Positions 1 through 9,744 are shown, counted from the stretch's first letter. The stretch: 43,621 bases of DNA from an uncultured Pseudomonadota bacterium (GCA_902826775.1 CADEHE010000006.1:236313-279933), one strand, 5' to 3'. The notes: generated from the letters alone by a model not told the origin. Numbers and translations: made by a program.

Positions 1-3000
1 GATCCGGCGCCTGGCGTGAATGCCATGTTGTCGATACCGGCTACGTGCGCGCGCGCGACCTCGCGATCGAAGTGCCGCCGACGCCGCTCACCGCCGTCAT
101 GTCCGGCGAAGTGTGGCAGCAGGTCTACAACCGCGTCGCCGAACTGGCCGAGCAGCATAAGACCACACTCGTATTCGTCAACACGCGGCGCATGGCCGAG
201 CGCCTCGCACGGCATTTGTCCGAGCGCTTGGGCGAAGACAAAGTCGCGGCGCATCACGGCAGCCTGGCCAAGGAGCACCGGTTGAACGCAGAGCAGCGAC
301 TAAAGGCCGGCGAGCTCAAAGCGCTCGTCGCCACTGCATCGCTCGAACTCGGCATCGATATCGGCGATGTCGAACTGGTGTGCCAGCTCAATTCGCCGCG
401 CTGGATCGCCGCCTTCTTGCAGCGCGTCGGCCGCTCCGGCCACTCGATCATGGGCACGCCGAAAGGGCGCCTGTTCGCCACCACGCGCGACGATTTGGTG
501 GAATGCACGGCGATTCTCGATGCCGTGCGCCGCAGCGAGTTGGATGCCATCGACATCCCGCCGAAACCGCTCGACGTGCTGGCGCAACAGATCGCCGCGG
601 AAGTGAACTGCATGGAGTGGGATGAAGAGGAACTGTTTGCTGTATTGCGGCGCGCTCAGCCCTATAGCGAATTGACCATCGAGGAATATCGCCAAGCAGT
701 GCAGATGCTGGCGCAAGGTTTCACCACGCGGCGCGGGCAGGGCGGCAGCTTGCTGCATCGCGACGCGCTGAACGGCCGCTTGCGGCCCAAGCGCGGCGCG
801 CGCCTAACCGCGCTCACTTCCGGCGGCACTATTCCGGATACCGCCGACTACGAAGTTGTGCTGGAGCCGCAGGCGCAATTCATCGGCAGCGTCAATGAAG
901 ATTTCGCCATCGAAAGCATGGCGGGCGACATTTTTCAGCTCGGCAATCACTCGTATCGCATTCAGCGTGTCGAGCGCGGCAAAGTGCGCGTGGAAGACGC
1001 GGGCGGGCAGTCGCCGACCATTCCGTTCTGGCTGGGTGAAGGCTTGGGGCGCAGCGATGAGCTATCGCTGGCGGTGTCGCGTTTGCGCGAAGAAATTTCC
1101 GTGCGGGTGCGCGAACAAAGTCCCGATGCGGCGCTCGCCTGGCTGCTGGAAGAAGTCGGCATTCATCGCGGCGCGGCGGAACAACTGGTGGACTACTTGC
1201 GTGCCGGCGAAATCGGCCTCGGCGTCATGCCGACGCAAACGAGGATCGTGCTGGAGCGCTTCTTCGACGAATCGGGCGGCATGCAACTCATCATCCACGC
1301 GCCGTTCGGCAGCCGCCTGAATCGCGCTTGGGGCTTGGCACTGCGCAAACGCTTCTGCCGCAAGTTCAATTTCGAACTGCAGGCCGCCGCCACCGAGGAT
1401 GCGATCGTGTTGTCGTTGCCGTCCTCGCACAGCTTTCCGCTCGAAGAGGTCGCCCGATATTTGAATTCGAAGACCGTGCGCGACGTGCTGGTGCAAGCGT
1501 TGCTCGCCGCGCCGATGTTCAACGCGCGCTGGCGCTGGACGGCTTCCATCGCCTTAGCGCTGCCACGCTTTTCCGGCGGCAAGAAAGTGCCGACGCAGTT
1601 GCAGCGCATGCGCGCCGAAGATTTGGTCGCGGCGGTGTTCCCCGATCAAATCGCCTGCGCCGAGAACCTCACCGGCCCGCGCGAAGTTCCCGATCATCCG
1701 CTTGTTTCGCAGACGATCAACGACTGCTTGACCGAAGCGATGGATATCGAAGGGCTGCAACGCCTGCTCGATCGCATCGCCAGCGGCGAAGTCGAAGTGG
1801 TGGGGCGCGATCTCACCGAACCTTCGCCGTTTGCGCAGGAAGTGCTGAACGCGCGTCCCTATGCATTCCTCGACGATGCGCCGCTGGAAGAGCGCAGAAC
1901 GCAAGCGGTCATCAATCGCCGTTGGGCCGACCCCGAGCGTGCGGAGGATTTGGGCCGATTGGACGAAGCGGCGATTGCGCGCGTGCGCGAGGAGGCGTGG
2001 CCGGATCCGCGCTCGCCCGACGAGATGCACGATGCCCTGATGTTGTTGGGGTTTGTCGGCAGTGACGAATTAGAAGTGCGGCCGGCGTGGCGCGCTTGGC
2101 TGCAAGCGCTGGTCGCGCAGGGGCGGGCAACCGAACTGAATGCGCAACACGGGAGTGGCCCATTCTCATTCTTTGCCGCCGCCGAACGTACGCCCGAATG
2201 GTCTGCCGTCTTCCCGCAAGCGACCTACGCGCCGCCCGTTTCGCTGCCGCCGGAATTCGCCGTCAAGCAACCGACGCGCGAGGAGGCGCTGCGCGAGATC
2301 GTGCGCGGCCGCTTGCAAGCGAGCGGCCCCATCGTGTGCGAGCAACTTGCGCAAATGATGCGTGTGAGCACGGCCGACATCGATATCGCCATGCTGGCGT
2401 TGGAAGGCGAGGGCTACGCCATGCGCGGGCAGTTCAGCGCGCGTGCGGAAAATGTTACGCACGCCGGCGAAAGCGCGGCGCGCGTGGGAAACGAACTGCA
2501 CGCCAACAAGAACTCGGCGTGCGTGGAATGGTGCGAACGCAGCCTGCTGGCGCGCATCCATCGCTACACCGTCAACCGCTTGCGCGCCGAGATCAAGCCC
2601 GTTGCCCCGCGCGAATTCATGCGTTTCTTGCTGCAATGGCAGCGCGTGACGCCGGAGGAGGGCACCAGCGGCCCCGACGCGCTCGCCGCGGCAATCGGCC
2701 AACTCGAAGGCTTCGAAGCGCCTGCCGCCGCGTGGGAAGCGGAGATTCTGCCGGCGCGCGTGCACGACTACGATTTCACCTGGCTCGATAGCTTGTGCTT
2801 GGTTGGGCGCGTGGCGTGGACGCGTCTGAGTGTGCCCAAGGGCGAGGCCGCGAGCAAAGCGGGCTTGGTGCGCGCCAGCCCCATTGCGTTGGTGCTGCGC
2901 CGCCACGCTAGCGTGTGGCGGACGCTGAGTCAGCGTTCGTCCATCGATCAATTCAAACTTAGCTCGCGCGCGCGAGCCGTGGTCGATTATCTGAGCGAGC

Positions 3001-3752
3001 ATCGCGCCTCGTTCTTCGATGAAATTCAGCACGGCACCGGGCTGCTCATCACGCAACTGGAAGAGGCGCTCGGCGAACTCACCGCGCTCGGTTTGGTGCA
3101 CGCCGACGGCTTCAACGGCCTGCGCGCGCTGCTGGTGCCTTCGGATAAGCGCAAGTCGCTGCACGGCGAGCGCCGGCGCGGGCGGCGCGCCTTATTCGGT
3201 GTCGAAGACGCCGGGCGCTGGACGCTGACCGCCACTGCCAAGCGTATCGAGCCGGACGCGGATGCTTACAACAAATCAGTCGAGCACGTTGCACGCACGC
3301 TACTCAAGCGGTATGGCGTCGTATTCTGGCGTTTACTGGAACGCGAAGCCGACTGGCTGCCGCCGTGGCGCGACCTGGTGCGCTGTTTGCGGCGCTTGGA
3401 GGCGCGCGGCGAAATTCGCGGCGGGCGCTTCGTGCAAGGGCAAACCTCCGAGCAATTCGCACTGCCGGAAGCGGTCGCCGCGCTGCGTCAAGCGCGGCGC
3501 AGCGCGGGCAGCCAAAGCGTGAGCGTTGTGTGCGCCGCCGATCCGCTCAATTTGCTCGGCAGTTTAATCGCCGGGCCGAAAGTGCCCGCGATCACAGCCA
3601 ATCGCATCGCTTGGCGCGACGGCGTTCCGCTCGCGGTATTGGTGGCGGGTGAGATTCGATTGTTGGAAGCGCTCGACGTGCAGGACGAAGCGCAGGTGCG
3701 GCAGGCGCTGACGCGGCGGCCGAGTGCGGGGGCGTTGGCGGCGTATTTGTGA
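1..3752 (+). CDS. lhr: Lhr-type DEAD/DEAH-box helicase, 3' part (5' end outside window)
   Basis: The reading frame is open from base 3, so the true start lies left of the window; 1249 residues are present. Visible helicase motifs belong to the second RecA domain: [13 protein letters not shown] (motif IV, near bases 165-205), then [17 protein letters not shown] (motif V) and QRVGRSGHS (motif VI, near 420-450). Motifs I-III (Walker A, DEAD/H) are missing because of the window edge. The long region after motif VI is characteristic of Lhr rather than of generic RecQ or DEAD proteins: a winged-helix and DEAD/H-associated domain to about base 2050, then a large C-terminal extension. Long Lhr proteins are about 1500 residues, so roughly 250-300 residues are missing. 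Lhr enzymes are 3'-5' DNA/RNA-DNA helicases linked to DNA repair. The stop TGA overlaps the start of the next ORF. Confidence 0.93.
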   Translation, partial: SGAWRECHVVDTGYVRARDLAIEVPPTPLTAVMSGEVWQQVYNRVAELAEQHKTTLVFVNTRRMAERLARHLSERLGEDKVAAHHGSLAKEHRLNAEQRLKAGELKALVATASLELGIDIGDVELVCQLNSPRWIAAFLQRVGRSGHSIMGTPKGRLFATTRDDLVECTAILDAVRRSELDAIDIPPKPLDVLAQQIAAEVNCMEWDEEELFAVLRRAQPYSELTIEEYRQAVQMLAQGFTTRRGQGGSLLHRDALNGRLRPKRGARLTALTSGGTIPDTADYEVVLEPQAQFIGSVNEDFAIESMAGDIFQLGNHSYRIQRVERGKVRVEDAGGQSPTIPFWLGEGLGRSDELSLAVSRLREEISVRVREQSPDAALAWLLEEVGIHRGAAEQLVDYLRAGEIGLGVMPTQTRIVLERFFDESGGMQLIIHAPFGSRLNRAWGLALRKRFCRKFNFELQAAATEDAIVLSLPSSHSFPLEEVARYLNSKTVRDVLVQALLAAPMFNARWRWTASIALALPRFSGGKKVPTQLQRMRAEDLVAAVFPDQIACAENLTGPREVPDHPLVSQTINDCLTEAMDIEGLQRLLDRIASGEVEVVGRDLTEPSPFAQEVLNARPYAFLDDAPLEERRTQAVINRRWADPERAEDLGRLDEAAIARVREEAWPDPRSPDEMHDALMLLGFVGSDELEVRPAWRAWLQALVAQGRATELNAQHGSGPFSFFAAAERTPEWSAVFPQATYAPPVSLPPEFAVKQPTREEALREIVRGRLQASGPIVCEQLAQMMRVSTADIDIAMLALEGEGYAMRGQFSARAENVTHAGESAARVGNELHANKNSACVEWCERSLLARIHRYTVNRLRAEIKPVAPREFMRFLLQWQRVTPEEGTSGPDALAAAIGQLEGFEAPAAAWEAEILPARVHDYDFTWLDSLCLVGRVAWTRLSVPKGEAASKAGLVRASPIALVLRRHASVWRTLSQRSSIDQFKLSSRARAVVDYLSEHRASFFDEIQHGTGLLITQLEEALGELTALGLVHADGFNGLRALLVPSDKRKSLHGERRRGRRALFGVEDAGRWTLTATAKRIEPDADAYNKSVEHVARTLLKRYGVVFWRLLEREADWLPPWRDLVRCLRRLEARGEIRGGRFVQGQTSEQFALPEAVAALRQARRSAGSQSVSVVCAADPLNLLGSLIAGPKVPAITANRIAWRDGVPLAVLVAGEIRLLEALDVQDEAQVRQALTRRPSAGALAAYL

Positions 3753-4033
3753 CACCGGGGTGTCGCTTTTTTGTAACTTCAATCACTGCGGTCATGCTTT
3801 CGCTGGCGGGGTGTGGCTCTGGTCCTCCCTCGACTTCAGGGTTTTCTGAGCCGACCACGCCAACTTCCTGGCTACCAGTTGATACACCGAATGGCCAATG
3901 TGTAGACCTCAGCGGCCTCTGTTACAACCTGGAGCAATCTGAATTAGGCGCGGTTAGTTGCCCGGCTTCACTCATCAAAACGACGTCCAAGCATGTTTGC
4001 CCCTCTGTTTCCTTCTCTACTCAACGAGAGTAA
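3749..4033 (+). CDS. Small putative lipoprotein
   Basis: A 94-residue ORF beginning with GTG that overlaps the lhr stop codon (GTGA). Residues 7-22 are hydrophobic and end in LSLAGC, a plausible lipobox with Cys22 as the lipidated residue; the mature part is Ser/Thr/Pro-rich near its start and has four more cysteines. The n-region has one Arg only, so the signal peptide is atypical. An internal ATG at 3794 would start too close to the lipobox. Base composition is visibly less GC-rich than in lhr, which suggests recent acquisition or weak selection. I do not recognise a family. The lipobox is seen; expression and function are inference. Confidence 0.45.
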   Translation: MTPGCRFFVTSITAVMLSLAGCGSGPPSTSGFSEPTTPTSWLPVDTPNGQCVDLSGLCYNLEQSELGAVSCPASLIKTTSKHVCPSVSFSTQRE

Positions 4034-4056
4034 AAACAATCGCCTGTGAAATTCTC

Positions 4057-4482
4057 TCATCTCCCAGCGTTGGTTCCCCATTCAACAAGCTCAAGTCCCG
4101 GCACATCCGCAAAGTCTTTAGCATTGCGGGTGAGCAATTGGATCCCGTGCTGAATCGCTTGGCTCGCGATCCACAAATCGTTGATGCGATGCTGGTAGCT
4201 GCCGCGCCCCGCGCTGCGTAATGCGGCGGCGATTGAGCCGAAGATCTCGCCGGTTTCCTCGTCGATAGAAAGTAACGGCTTACGTCGTAGCCGCGCCAGG
4301 GCGGCAAGGCGCTTTTGGCGCAAGGCTGGCGAGCTGGCGATTTCGGCGCCGTATTTGAGTTCGCCGATAGTGATTGGGGAAAGGTAAACGGGCGCGTTGC
4401 CGGTCACCGCGGCGACGTCGGCGGGCGCGATCGCGCCGCGCTCGACATCGACCCAGATGCTGGTGTCGATCAAGACTCCCAT
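4057..4482 (-). CDS. vapC: PIN-domain ribonuclease toxin, VapC-like
   Basis: A 141-residue PIN-domain protein. The acidic residues expected for the metal-dependent RNase site are present: Asp6 in LIDTSIW, Glu41 in ITIGELKYG, Asp102 in RINDLWIA and Asp123 in NAKDF. Length and order match VapC-type toxins, which cleave specific RNAs (often initiator tRNA or rRNA) when released from the antitoxin. The start overlaps the antitoxin gene by 13 bases, the usual antitoxin-first layout with translational coupling. The toxin looks intact, with no missing catalytic residue. Family assignment is from motifs; the RNA target cannot be read from sequence. Confidence 0.9.
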   Translation of the reverse strand: MGVLIDTSIWVDVERGAIAPADVAAVTGNAPVYLSPITIGELKYGAEIASSPALRQKRLAALARLRRKPLLSIDEETGEIFGSIAAALRSAGRGSYQHRINDLWIASQAIQHGIQLLTRNAKDFADVPGLELVEWGTNAGR

Positions 4483-4745
4483 GGGTCGCGCAGTTGCTTG
4501 ATGCCGGCTTTGATACGGCTATCGCGCACCCAGTCGCGGGCGTCCTCGTCCGACAGCACTCTGAACAAATCCGCCATCGCCTCAAGCGCGTTTTGCTGCG
4601 CGGCGCCCGGAACGATGCGCGCGATCTGCTGATTGTTGCGCACGATCGACAGTGTTTCGCGCTTGAACTCGACTTGATCAAGCATGCGCTTGAGATTTCT
4701 GGCCAAGGCGGTAGCGGTGATCGATTTCACGGGTTTTTTGATCAT
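4470..4745 (-). CDS. Phd/YefM-type antitoxin of the PIN toxin
   Basis: A 91-residue protein starting at the ATG at 4745 (a TTG one codon upstream is less likely). The N-terminal half, with SITATALARNLKRMLDQV and SIVRNNQQIARIVPG, has the pattern of Phd/YefM DNA-binding antitoxins: a helix followed by a strand ending in ARIVP. The C-terminal half (about residues 50-91) is charged and helical, as expected for the toxin-neutralising tail. It precedes and overlaps the PIN toxin gene. It is expected to bind the AT-rich promoter region just upstream and repress the pair, more strongly in complex with the toxin. The pairing of a Phd-like antitoxin with a PIN toxin is common. Confidence 0.85.
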   Translation of the reverse strand: MIKKPVKSITATALARNLKRMLDQVEFKRETLSIVRNNQQIARIVPGAAQQNALEAMADLFRVLSDEDARDWVRDSRIKAGIKQLRDPWES

Positions 4746-4761
4746 CAATCAGATTTTTCGT

Positions 4762-4781
4762 ATTGTAGCAGATTATGCATA
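4762..4781 (-). promoter_or_regulatory. Likely promoter/operator of the toxin-antitoxin pair
   Basis: Read on the minus strand, TGCTACAAT is a good extended -10 element (hexamer at 4767-4762), 17 bases before the antitoxin ATG. Immediately upstream lies the perfect 8-bp palindrome TATGCATA (4774-4781) in an AT-rich stretch that contrasts with the surrounding GC-rich DNA. No good -35 is visible, as is common with extended -10 promoters. The palindrome is well placed for autorepression by the antitoxin complex, which is inference. Confidence 0.4.
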
Positions 4782-4941
4782 TATCGCCGGTAAGGGTGGC
4801 CCGGCAAGCGCAGACAGATGGGGCGCCAAGCTCGAATTCTTCAGCGGGGCATTTGCCTTGGCTTTTTCCAGAAAACCATTAGAGGCTATCGCGTGCCCTT
4901 GCAGTAGAATTTCGGCCTCTGCCAAGAATTAGCGCGCTCCC

Positions 4942-6774
4942 ATGAAACGTCCGATTTCCTTGAGTCTGGCCGGCACCGTGCTGGCTGCGCTTTGTTTTTC
5001 TGTTCCAACCCTTGCGCAAACCTGCTCCGGCGGCGATGCCTGGGTGGGCGACCTGACGCCGATCGCCGCACAAGACTGGAACCCCGCACGGGCTGCGCAC
5101 CTGATGGAGCGCGCCGGCTTCGGCGAGACGCCTGAAGCTGTCGCGCGCATCGCAGCCCAAGATCCCGACAAGGTGGTGCGAGACTTGGTCGCTCCGCAGG
5201 GCATCGACAACAGCCAGCTTGCGGCGTTCGACGAATCCGGCGTGTTCGACGAGGGTTTGGATCCGTTCCCGCCCAGCCGTCCAGCGGCAACGGAATTGGC
5301 GAAAGAGAAGGGCGAAGCGCTCGGCGTGAAGGTCAAGCCAGGGGGCAACCGCCGCTTGCAACCAGTGGCGAACCGCTTTTTCTATTGGCTGCGCGCTAGC
5401 AAGCTGGAGACGCAGCGCCTGGCCTATTGGTGGGCGAACCGCATGGTGGCGACCAATCGGCCGCTGGAAGAGAAGATGGCGCTGTTCTGGCACGGCCACT
5501 TCGCCACCAGCGAAGACAAGGTGCGCGACTACCGCAAGATGTACAAGCAGCTGCAGTTGTTCCAATCGAAGGGCCTGGGCGATTTCCGCGAGCTGCTCAT
5601 CGGTGTGGCGCAAGACCCGGCCATGCTTGCGTACCTCGATGCCGGCGTAAACGTCAAAGGTGCGCCGAATGAAAACTTCGCGCGCGAAATCATGGAATTG
5701 TTCACCATGGGCGTGGGCAACTACACCGAGCCGGACATCCGCGAGGGCGCGCGCGCGTTCACCGGCTGGAATTTCGTCGGCACGAAGTTCGTGGTGAACA
5801 GCGACAAGCACGATGGCGAGGAGAAAACGTTCCTCGGTCAGCGCGGCAAGTTCGACGGCGTGCAAGTGATCGACATCATCCTGAAACAGCCGGTCACCGC
5901 CGAATACATGGCGGCGAAACTGTATCGCTTTTTCGTGCGTGAAGACATCACGCCGGAAATGCGCAAGAAGTTGGGCGAGGTGTTGCGCAACAACAAGTAC
6001 CAAGTCGCGCCGCTGCTAGAGACCATGTTCCGTTCGCGCGATTTCTACAGCAGCGCGAGTTGCGGCACGCATATCAAGAGCCCGGTCGAATTGGTCGTCT
6101 CGACCTACAAGAAGCTTGGCTCGCGCGATATTCCCGGCGTGCCGGATTTCCACGAGACGACTTCCGCGCTCGGCCAAACATTGTTTTGGCCGCCGACGGT
6201 GGCAGGCTGGGCGCACGGGCGCAGTTGGATCACGCCGGGGCTTTTGATCGAGCGCGGCAACTTCGCGCGTGACGTGGTGTTCCCGGATATCGCATTCGTG
6301 GCGCCCGATCGTCACCCGGGCGGCGACTATCAGATCCTGCAAGTAAGCGAGAAAACCGCGCGCGGGCTGGATATCACTAGCGCAACGCAGTCTGACGGCA
6401 AAGATATGATGGCGACTTCAAACATGATGGCCGATCGCGACGAGGACTTCAATACGCGCTTCGCCAGCTACCGTGGTTGGCAGATGGCGCTCCAGAGGGT
6501 GAAACCTTTGCCGCGTCACACGGCGCAACTTGATTTCTCCAAAATGGTGTTGGACAGCAAGGCGCGCGTGGAAACGGCGTCGGACGTGGTCGACTACTTC
6601 TTGCGCCGGATGTTAACCGTGCAGCCACCAGCGCAAACCCGCGAGCGCTTGGTGCAGTTTTTGGAAAAGGAATTGGGCACCAAGGATGTCGGGCAGGCGC
6701 AAACGTACATGGAAGAGAGTTTGCGCATGTTGATGCATCTCATCCTCAGTCTGCCGGAGTATCAGCTTAGCTAA
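4942..6774 (+). CDS. Exported DUF1800 family protein
   Basis: A 610-residue protein with a Sec signal peptide (KR, a hydrophobic run, then LAQTCSGG near residue 26). Motifs typical of DUF1800 follow in order: an N-terminal helical segment with HLMERAGFGETPE, then EEKMALFWHGHFATS, then NENFAREIMELFTMGVG and FTGWNF, ending with a helical C-terminal domain. The molecular function of DUF1800 proteins is not established. They are nearly always encoded next to a DUF1501 protein, as here. The ATG at 4942 is chosen because it gives the complete signal peptide; the upstream 190 bases contain TAGAAT (4905-4910) as a possible -10 but no convincing -35. Confidence 0.9.
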   Translation: MKRPISLSLAGTVLAALCFSVPTLAQTCSGGDAWVGDLTPIAAQDWNPARAAHLMERAGFGETPEAVARIAAQDPDKVVRDLVAPQGIDNSQLAAFDESGVFDEGLDPFPPSRPAATELAKEKGEALGVKVKPGGNRRLQPVANRFFYWLRASKLETQRLAYWWANRMVATNRPLEEKMALFWHGHFATSEDKVRDYRKMYKQLQLFQSKGLGDFRELLIGVAQDPAMLAYLDAGVNVKGAPNENFAREIMELFTMGVGNYTEPDIREGARAFTGWNFVGTKFVVNSDKHDGEEKTFLGQRGKFDGVQVIDIILKQPVTAEYMAAKLYRFFVREDITPEMRKKLGEVLRNNKYQVAPLLETMFRSRDFYSSASCGTHIKSPVELVVSTYKKLGSRDIPGVPDFHETTSALGQTLFWPPTVAGWAHGRSWITPGLLIERGNFARDVVFPDIAFVAPDRHPGGDYQILQVSEKTARGLDITSATQSDGKDMMATSNMMADRDEDFNTRFASYRGWQMALQRVKPLPRHTAQLDFSKMVLDSKARVETASDVVDYFLRRMLTVQPPAQTRERLVQFLEKELGTKDVGQAQTYMEESLRMLMHLILSLPEYQLS

Positions 6775-6779
6775 GCAGT

Positions 6780-6867
6780 GTCATTGCGAGCAGAGCGAAG
6801 CAATTTCGTCTTGATTCCTGAGTGGCATGAGATTGCTTCGTCGCGCAAAAGCGCTCCTCGTAATGAC
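6780..6867. repeat. Long imperfect inverted repeat of the dispersed TCATTGCGAG type
   Basis: The left arm begins GTCATTGCGAGCAGAGCGAA and contains AAGCAATTTC; the right arm, read in reverse complement, begins GTCATTACGAGGAGCGC and contains GAAGCAATCTC. The arms match apart from a short insertion and a few substitutions, giving an 88-base foldback between two co-oriented genes. The sequence theme (TCATTGCGAG...GAAGCAATCTC) is that of small palindromic dispersed repeats seen in intergenic regions of many bacteria. No coding capacity. It may stabilise the upstream mRNA 3' end or be a non-autonomous mobile unit; both are inference. Confidence 0.75.
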
Positions 6868-6903
6868 TCATCCAACGAGAATTCGCCAGTTGTGGAGGCA
6901 TCA

Positions 6904-8136
6904 ATGAAAAACTCGATTACATTAAGTTTGACCCGCCGCCGCCTGTTGAGCGCAGCATGCTCCGGGATCGGATTGGGCGCCGCCGCTAAATTGGGCATGA
7001 CGTCCGCTCTCGCTCGCGCTGCGGCCGAGACACAGAAGAGCAGCAACCGTATCTTGGTTGTCGTCGAGCTCTCCGGCGGCAACGACGGTTTGAACACCTT
7101 GGTGCCGTATGCCGACGATGCCTATTACAAGTTGCGGCCGCGCATCGGAATTCCCGCGAAGAAACTGTTGAAGATCGATGACCACTATGGTTTCAGCGGC
7201 GGCATGAAAGGTTTTGAGCAGCTTTACAAAGACGGCAAGATGGCCATCGTGCATGGCTGCGGCTATGAGCAACCGAATTTCTCGCATTTCACTTCCATGG
7301 CATATTGGCACACTGCGGCGCCCAATAGCGGCGAGGCGCTGGGTTGGGTCGGCCGCGTGGCGGATACTTTGCAACCGGACGGTGCGCAGAATTTCATCAT
7401 CAACATCGACGAAGCGCAGTCGCTCGCCGTCAATAGCCGCGTGCACACGCCGGTCGTGTTCGACGATCCCGAGCGCTTCACGCGCAAGGGCGATGCGCAG
7501 GTGCGGCCGGTGTTCAACGAAATCGCCGATGCGAGCGCAGCGGCCAATCCCGCGCAGAAATTTTTGCTTGATGTTGCGCGCAGCGCGCGCGATGCTTCGC
7601 AGCAAGTGCGCGAGGCGTGGGCGAACTACCGCACGCCGGTCGATTACGGCATTGTGCCGCTCGGACTCAACAAGGTTGCCTCCCTGATTGAGGCGGGCAT
7701 GCCGACGCGCCTGTATTACACCGGCTATCGTCATAACGCGTTCGACACGCACGTGCATCAAAGCGATGTGCACGCGCGCCAGCTTACCTACGTGGCCGAC
7801 GCCATCGCAGGTTTCATGCGCGACATCGAGCGCCTCGGCCGCGCCGATGATGTGTCGCTGCTGATTTTTTCCGAGTTCGGCCGGCGCGCGGCGGAGAACA
7901 CCAGCCTCGGCACCGATCACGGCACAGCGAATTTGATGTTCGCGGTGGGCAAACACGTGAAGGGCGGCCAGTACGGCACGCCGTCGAGCCTCACCGAACT
8001 CATGCCGGACGGCAATCTGCAATTCAGCGCGGATTTCCGTCGCGTTTACGCCACCATGATCGAGGGCTGGCTGCAGCACAAAGACAGCGCCGCAGTGCTG
8101 CGCGAGAAGTTCGAAACCTTCCCAATATTCGTCTAG
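6904..8136 (+). CDS. Tat-exported DUF1501 family protein
   Basis: A 410-residue protein. The start is ATG 6904, preceded by TGGAGG at the right distance; an upstream in-frame start at 6778 would translate through the palindromic repeat and is rejected. The N-terminus has a twin-arginine signal (LTRRRLLSA, then a hydrophobic stretch ending near SALARAAAE). The DUF1501 signature VVELSGGNDGLNTLVPYADD follows, and later segments (FSEFGRRAAENTSLGTDHG) fit the alkaline-phosphatase-like fold seen in this family. Function is not established; the partner is the DUF1800 protein just upstream. The twin-Arg motif suggests folding, possibly with a metal, before export. Confidence 0.9.
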   Translation: MKNSITLSLTRRRLLSAACSGIGLGAAAKLGMTSALARAAAETQKSSNRILVVVELSGGNDGLNTLVPYADDAYYKLRPRIGIPAKKLLKIDDHYGFSGGMKGFEQLYKDGKMAIVHGCGYEQPNFSHFTSMAYWHTAAPNSGEALGWVGRVADTLQPDGAQNFIINIDEAQSLAVNSRVHTPVVFDDPERFTRKGDAQVRPVFNEIADASAAANPAQKFLLDVARSARDASQQVREAWANYRTPVDYGIVPLGLNKVASLIEAGMPTRLYYTGYRHNAFDTHVHQSDVHARQLTYVADAIAGFMRDIERLGRADDVSLLIFSEFGRRAAENTSLGTDHGTANLMFAVGKHVKGGQYGTPSSLTELMPDGNLQFSADFRRVYATMIEGWLQHKDSAAVLREKFETFPIFV

Positions 8137-8345
8137 TAGCGCCAAAAAACATCGCAAATCCTATATACTGCCTAAGGGATACCAGGGTGGATGGCGTGTA
8201 TTCTTATTTACTATTGCTTACCTAGCCAAGTAAGCCTGTTTTCCCCGCTGTAGCAGCGCTGTTGGCGTAGGGGTTCGTAGTTGCGGGCTGTCGCGCGCAG
8301 GATGAGTGCAACGCTTCGCCCGTTGTCGCATAGGAGGCAGTTTGC
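8137..8345 (+). promoter_or_regulatory. Upstream/leader region of tryptophanase
   Basis: This gap holds TATACT (8164-8169) as a possible -10 without a clear -35, and AGGAGG (8332-8337), which fixes the start of the next gene. Two short ORFs could act as leaders: 20 codons at 8191-8253 and one starting at 8302 that overlaps the tnaA start. Neither contains the Trp codon of the known TnaC attenuation peptide, so TnaC-type control is not supported. The 8-bp palindrome CAGCGCTG lies in the middle. Confidence 0.3.
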
Positions 8346-9713
8346 ATGCGCACCATCATCGAACCTTTTCGCATCAAGAGCGTCGAACCGATCCGCATGA
8401 CGACGCCCGCCGAGCGGGCGGGCGCGATCGAGGCGGCTGGTTACAACGTGTTCCTGCTGCCCGCCCGCGACGTGTTGATCGATCTGCTGACCGACAGCGG
8501 CACCGGCGCCATGAGTGCGCAGCAATGGGCGGGCATGATGCAAGGCGACGAATCGTATGCCGGCAGCGATAGTTGGTATCGCTTCGAGCAGGCGGTCAAG
8601 GACATCTTCGGTTTTGCCCATGTCATTCCCACGCATCAAGGCCGCGCGGCCGAGCGCATTTTGTTCAGCGTCATGTGCAAGGCTGGGCAAGTGGTGCCGA
8701 ACAACGCGCACTTCGATACCACGCGCGCCAACATCGAATTCACCGGTGCACAGGCGCTCGATCTGCCGTGCGAGGAGGCGCGCGAGCTGGCGCAGTCCCA
8801 TCCGTTCAAAGGCAACATCGATTTGGCGGCGCTCGAGCGCGTGCTGGAAACGCGCGGCGGGCAAGTGCCGCTGGCGATGATGACGGTGACCAACAATGCC
8901 GGCGGTGGACAGCCGGTGTCAATGGCGAATATTCGTGCCGTATCGCAGCTGTGCCGCGCTCACCAAGTGCCGTTCTACATCGACGCCTGCCGCTTCGCGG
9001 AGAACGCCTACTTTGTCCAGCAACGCGAAGCGGGCTACCGCGACAAATCCCTCATCGACATCGCCCGCGAGATGTTCTCTTATGCCGACGGTTGCACCAT
9101 GTCAGCCAAGAAAGACGGCATGGCCAACATCGGCGGCTTCCTTGCCACGAACGATGCTCTCCTCGCCGCGCAGCAGCGTGACTTGTTGATCCTCACCGAG
9201 GGTTTTCCCACTTACGGCGGGCTGGCCGGGCGCGATTTGGAGGCGATCGCCGTGGGCTTGCACGAAGCATTGCAGCAGGATTATCAGAACTATCGCGCCG
9301 TCTCGACCGCTTATCTAGGCAATAACATCGCGCAAGCGGGCGTGCCGATCATGCAGCCCCCGGGCGGGCACGCGATCTATATCGATGCAGCAAAGTTCTA
9401 CCCGCATATTTCGCCGCTGGAATTTCCCGGTATCGCGCTTACGGTAGATCTGTACCGCCATGCGGGCATCCGCGCGGTGGAGGTCGGCAGCGTCATGTTC
9501 GGCGCGAAAGATGCGGCAGGCAATCCTACGGCGGCGCGCAACGAGTTGGTGCGTCTGGCGGTGCCACGGCGCGTGTACACACAAAGCCACATCGACTACG
9601 TGGTGGAAGCGATCGTCGAAGTGTTCGCGCAGCGTGGCGCGGCGCGCGGTTATCGAATTACCGAGCAACCGGCGTTTCTGCGGCATTTCAGCGCGCGTTT
9701 CGCGCCACTCTAG
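8346..9713 (+). CDS. tnaA: Tryptophanase (L-tryptophan indole-lyase)
   Basis: A 455-residue PLP enzyme of the tryptophanase/tyrosine phenol-lyase family, matching along its whole length (EPFRIKSVE, DLLTDSGTGAMS, PTHQGR, AGGGQPVS, CRFAENAYF, TYGGLAGRDLEA). The PLP-binding lysine is Lys256 in MSAKKDG. Two positions that separate the two activities are of the tryptophanase type: Asp124 in FDTT (Thr in tyrosine phenol-lyase) and Val382 in EVGS (Arg in tyrosine phenol-lyase). Overall similarity to tyrosine phenol-lyase is nevertheless high in several segments. Predicted reaction: L-Trp to indole, pyruvate and ammonia, in the cytoplasm. The start is supported by AGGAGG 8 bases upstream. No tnaB-like permease is adjacent. 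Confidence 0.9.
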   Translation: MRTIIEPFRIKSVEPIRMTTPAERAGAIEAAGYNVFLLPARDVLIDLLTDSGTGAMSAQQWAGMMQGDESYAGSDSWYRFEQAVKDIFGFAHVIPTHQGRAAERILFSVMCKAGQVVPNNAHFDTTRANIEFTGAQALDLPCEEARELAQSHPFKGNIDLAALERVLETRGGQVPLAMMTVTNNAGGGQPVSMANIRAVSQLCRAHQVPFYIDACRFAENAYFVQQREAGYRDKSLIDIAREMFSYADGCTMSAKKDGMANIGGFLATNDALLAAQQRDLLILTEGFPTYGGLAGRDLEAIAVGLHEALQQDYQNYRAVSTAYLGNNIAQAGVPIMQPPGGHAIYIDAAKFYPHISPLEFPGIALTVDLYRHAGIRAVEVGSVMFGAKDAAGNPTAARNELVRLAVPRRVYTQSHIDYVVEAIVEVFAQRGAARGYRITEQPAFLRHFSARFAPL

Positions 9714-9714
9714 C

Positions 9715-9730
9715 GCTGCGTTCGCGCAGC
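9715..9730. terminator. TTCG-tetraloop hairpin after tnaA
   Basis: GCTGCG, TTCG, CGCAGC forms a perfect 6-bp stem with a very stable UUCG loop two bases after the tnaA stop, between two convergent genes. There is no U-tract, so it may act as a 3'-end stabiliser rather than a classical intrinsic terminator. Confidence 0.45.
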
Positions 9731-9744
9731 CGCGGCACGTCCGC

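Noticed and set aside
8191..8253. 20-codon ORF as a TnaC-type leader peptide
   Set aside because: It has no Trp codon and does not resemble TnaC.
8346..9713. Tyrosine phenol-lyase instead of tryptophanase
   Set aside because: Several segments resemble tyrosine phenol-lyase, but the key Thr and Arg are replaced by Asp124 and Val382, as in tryptophanase.
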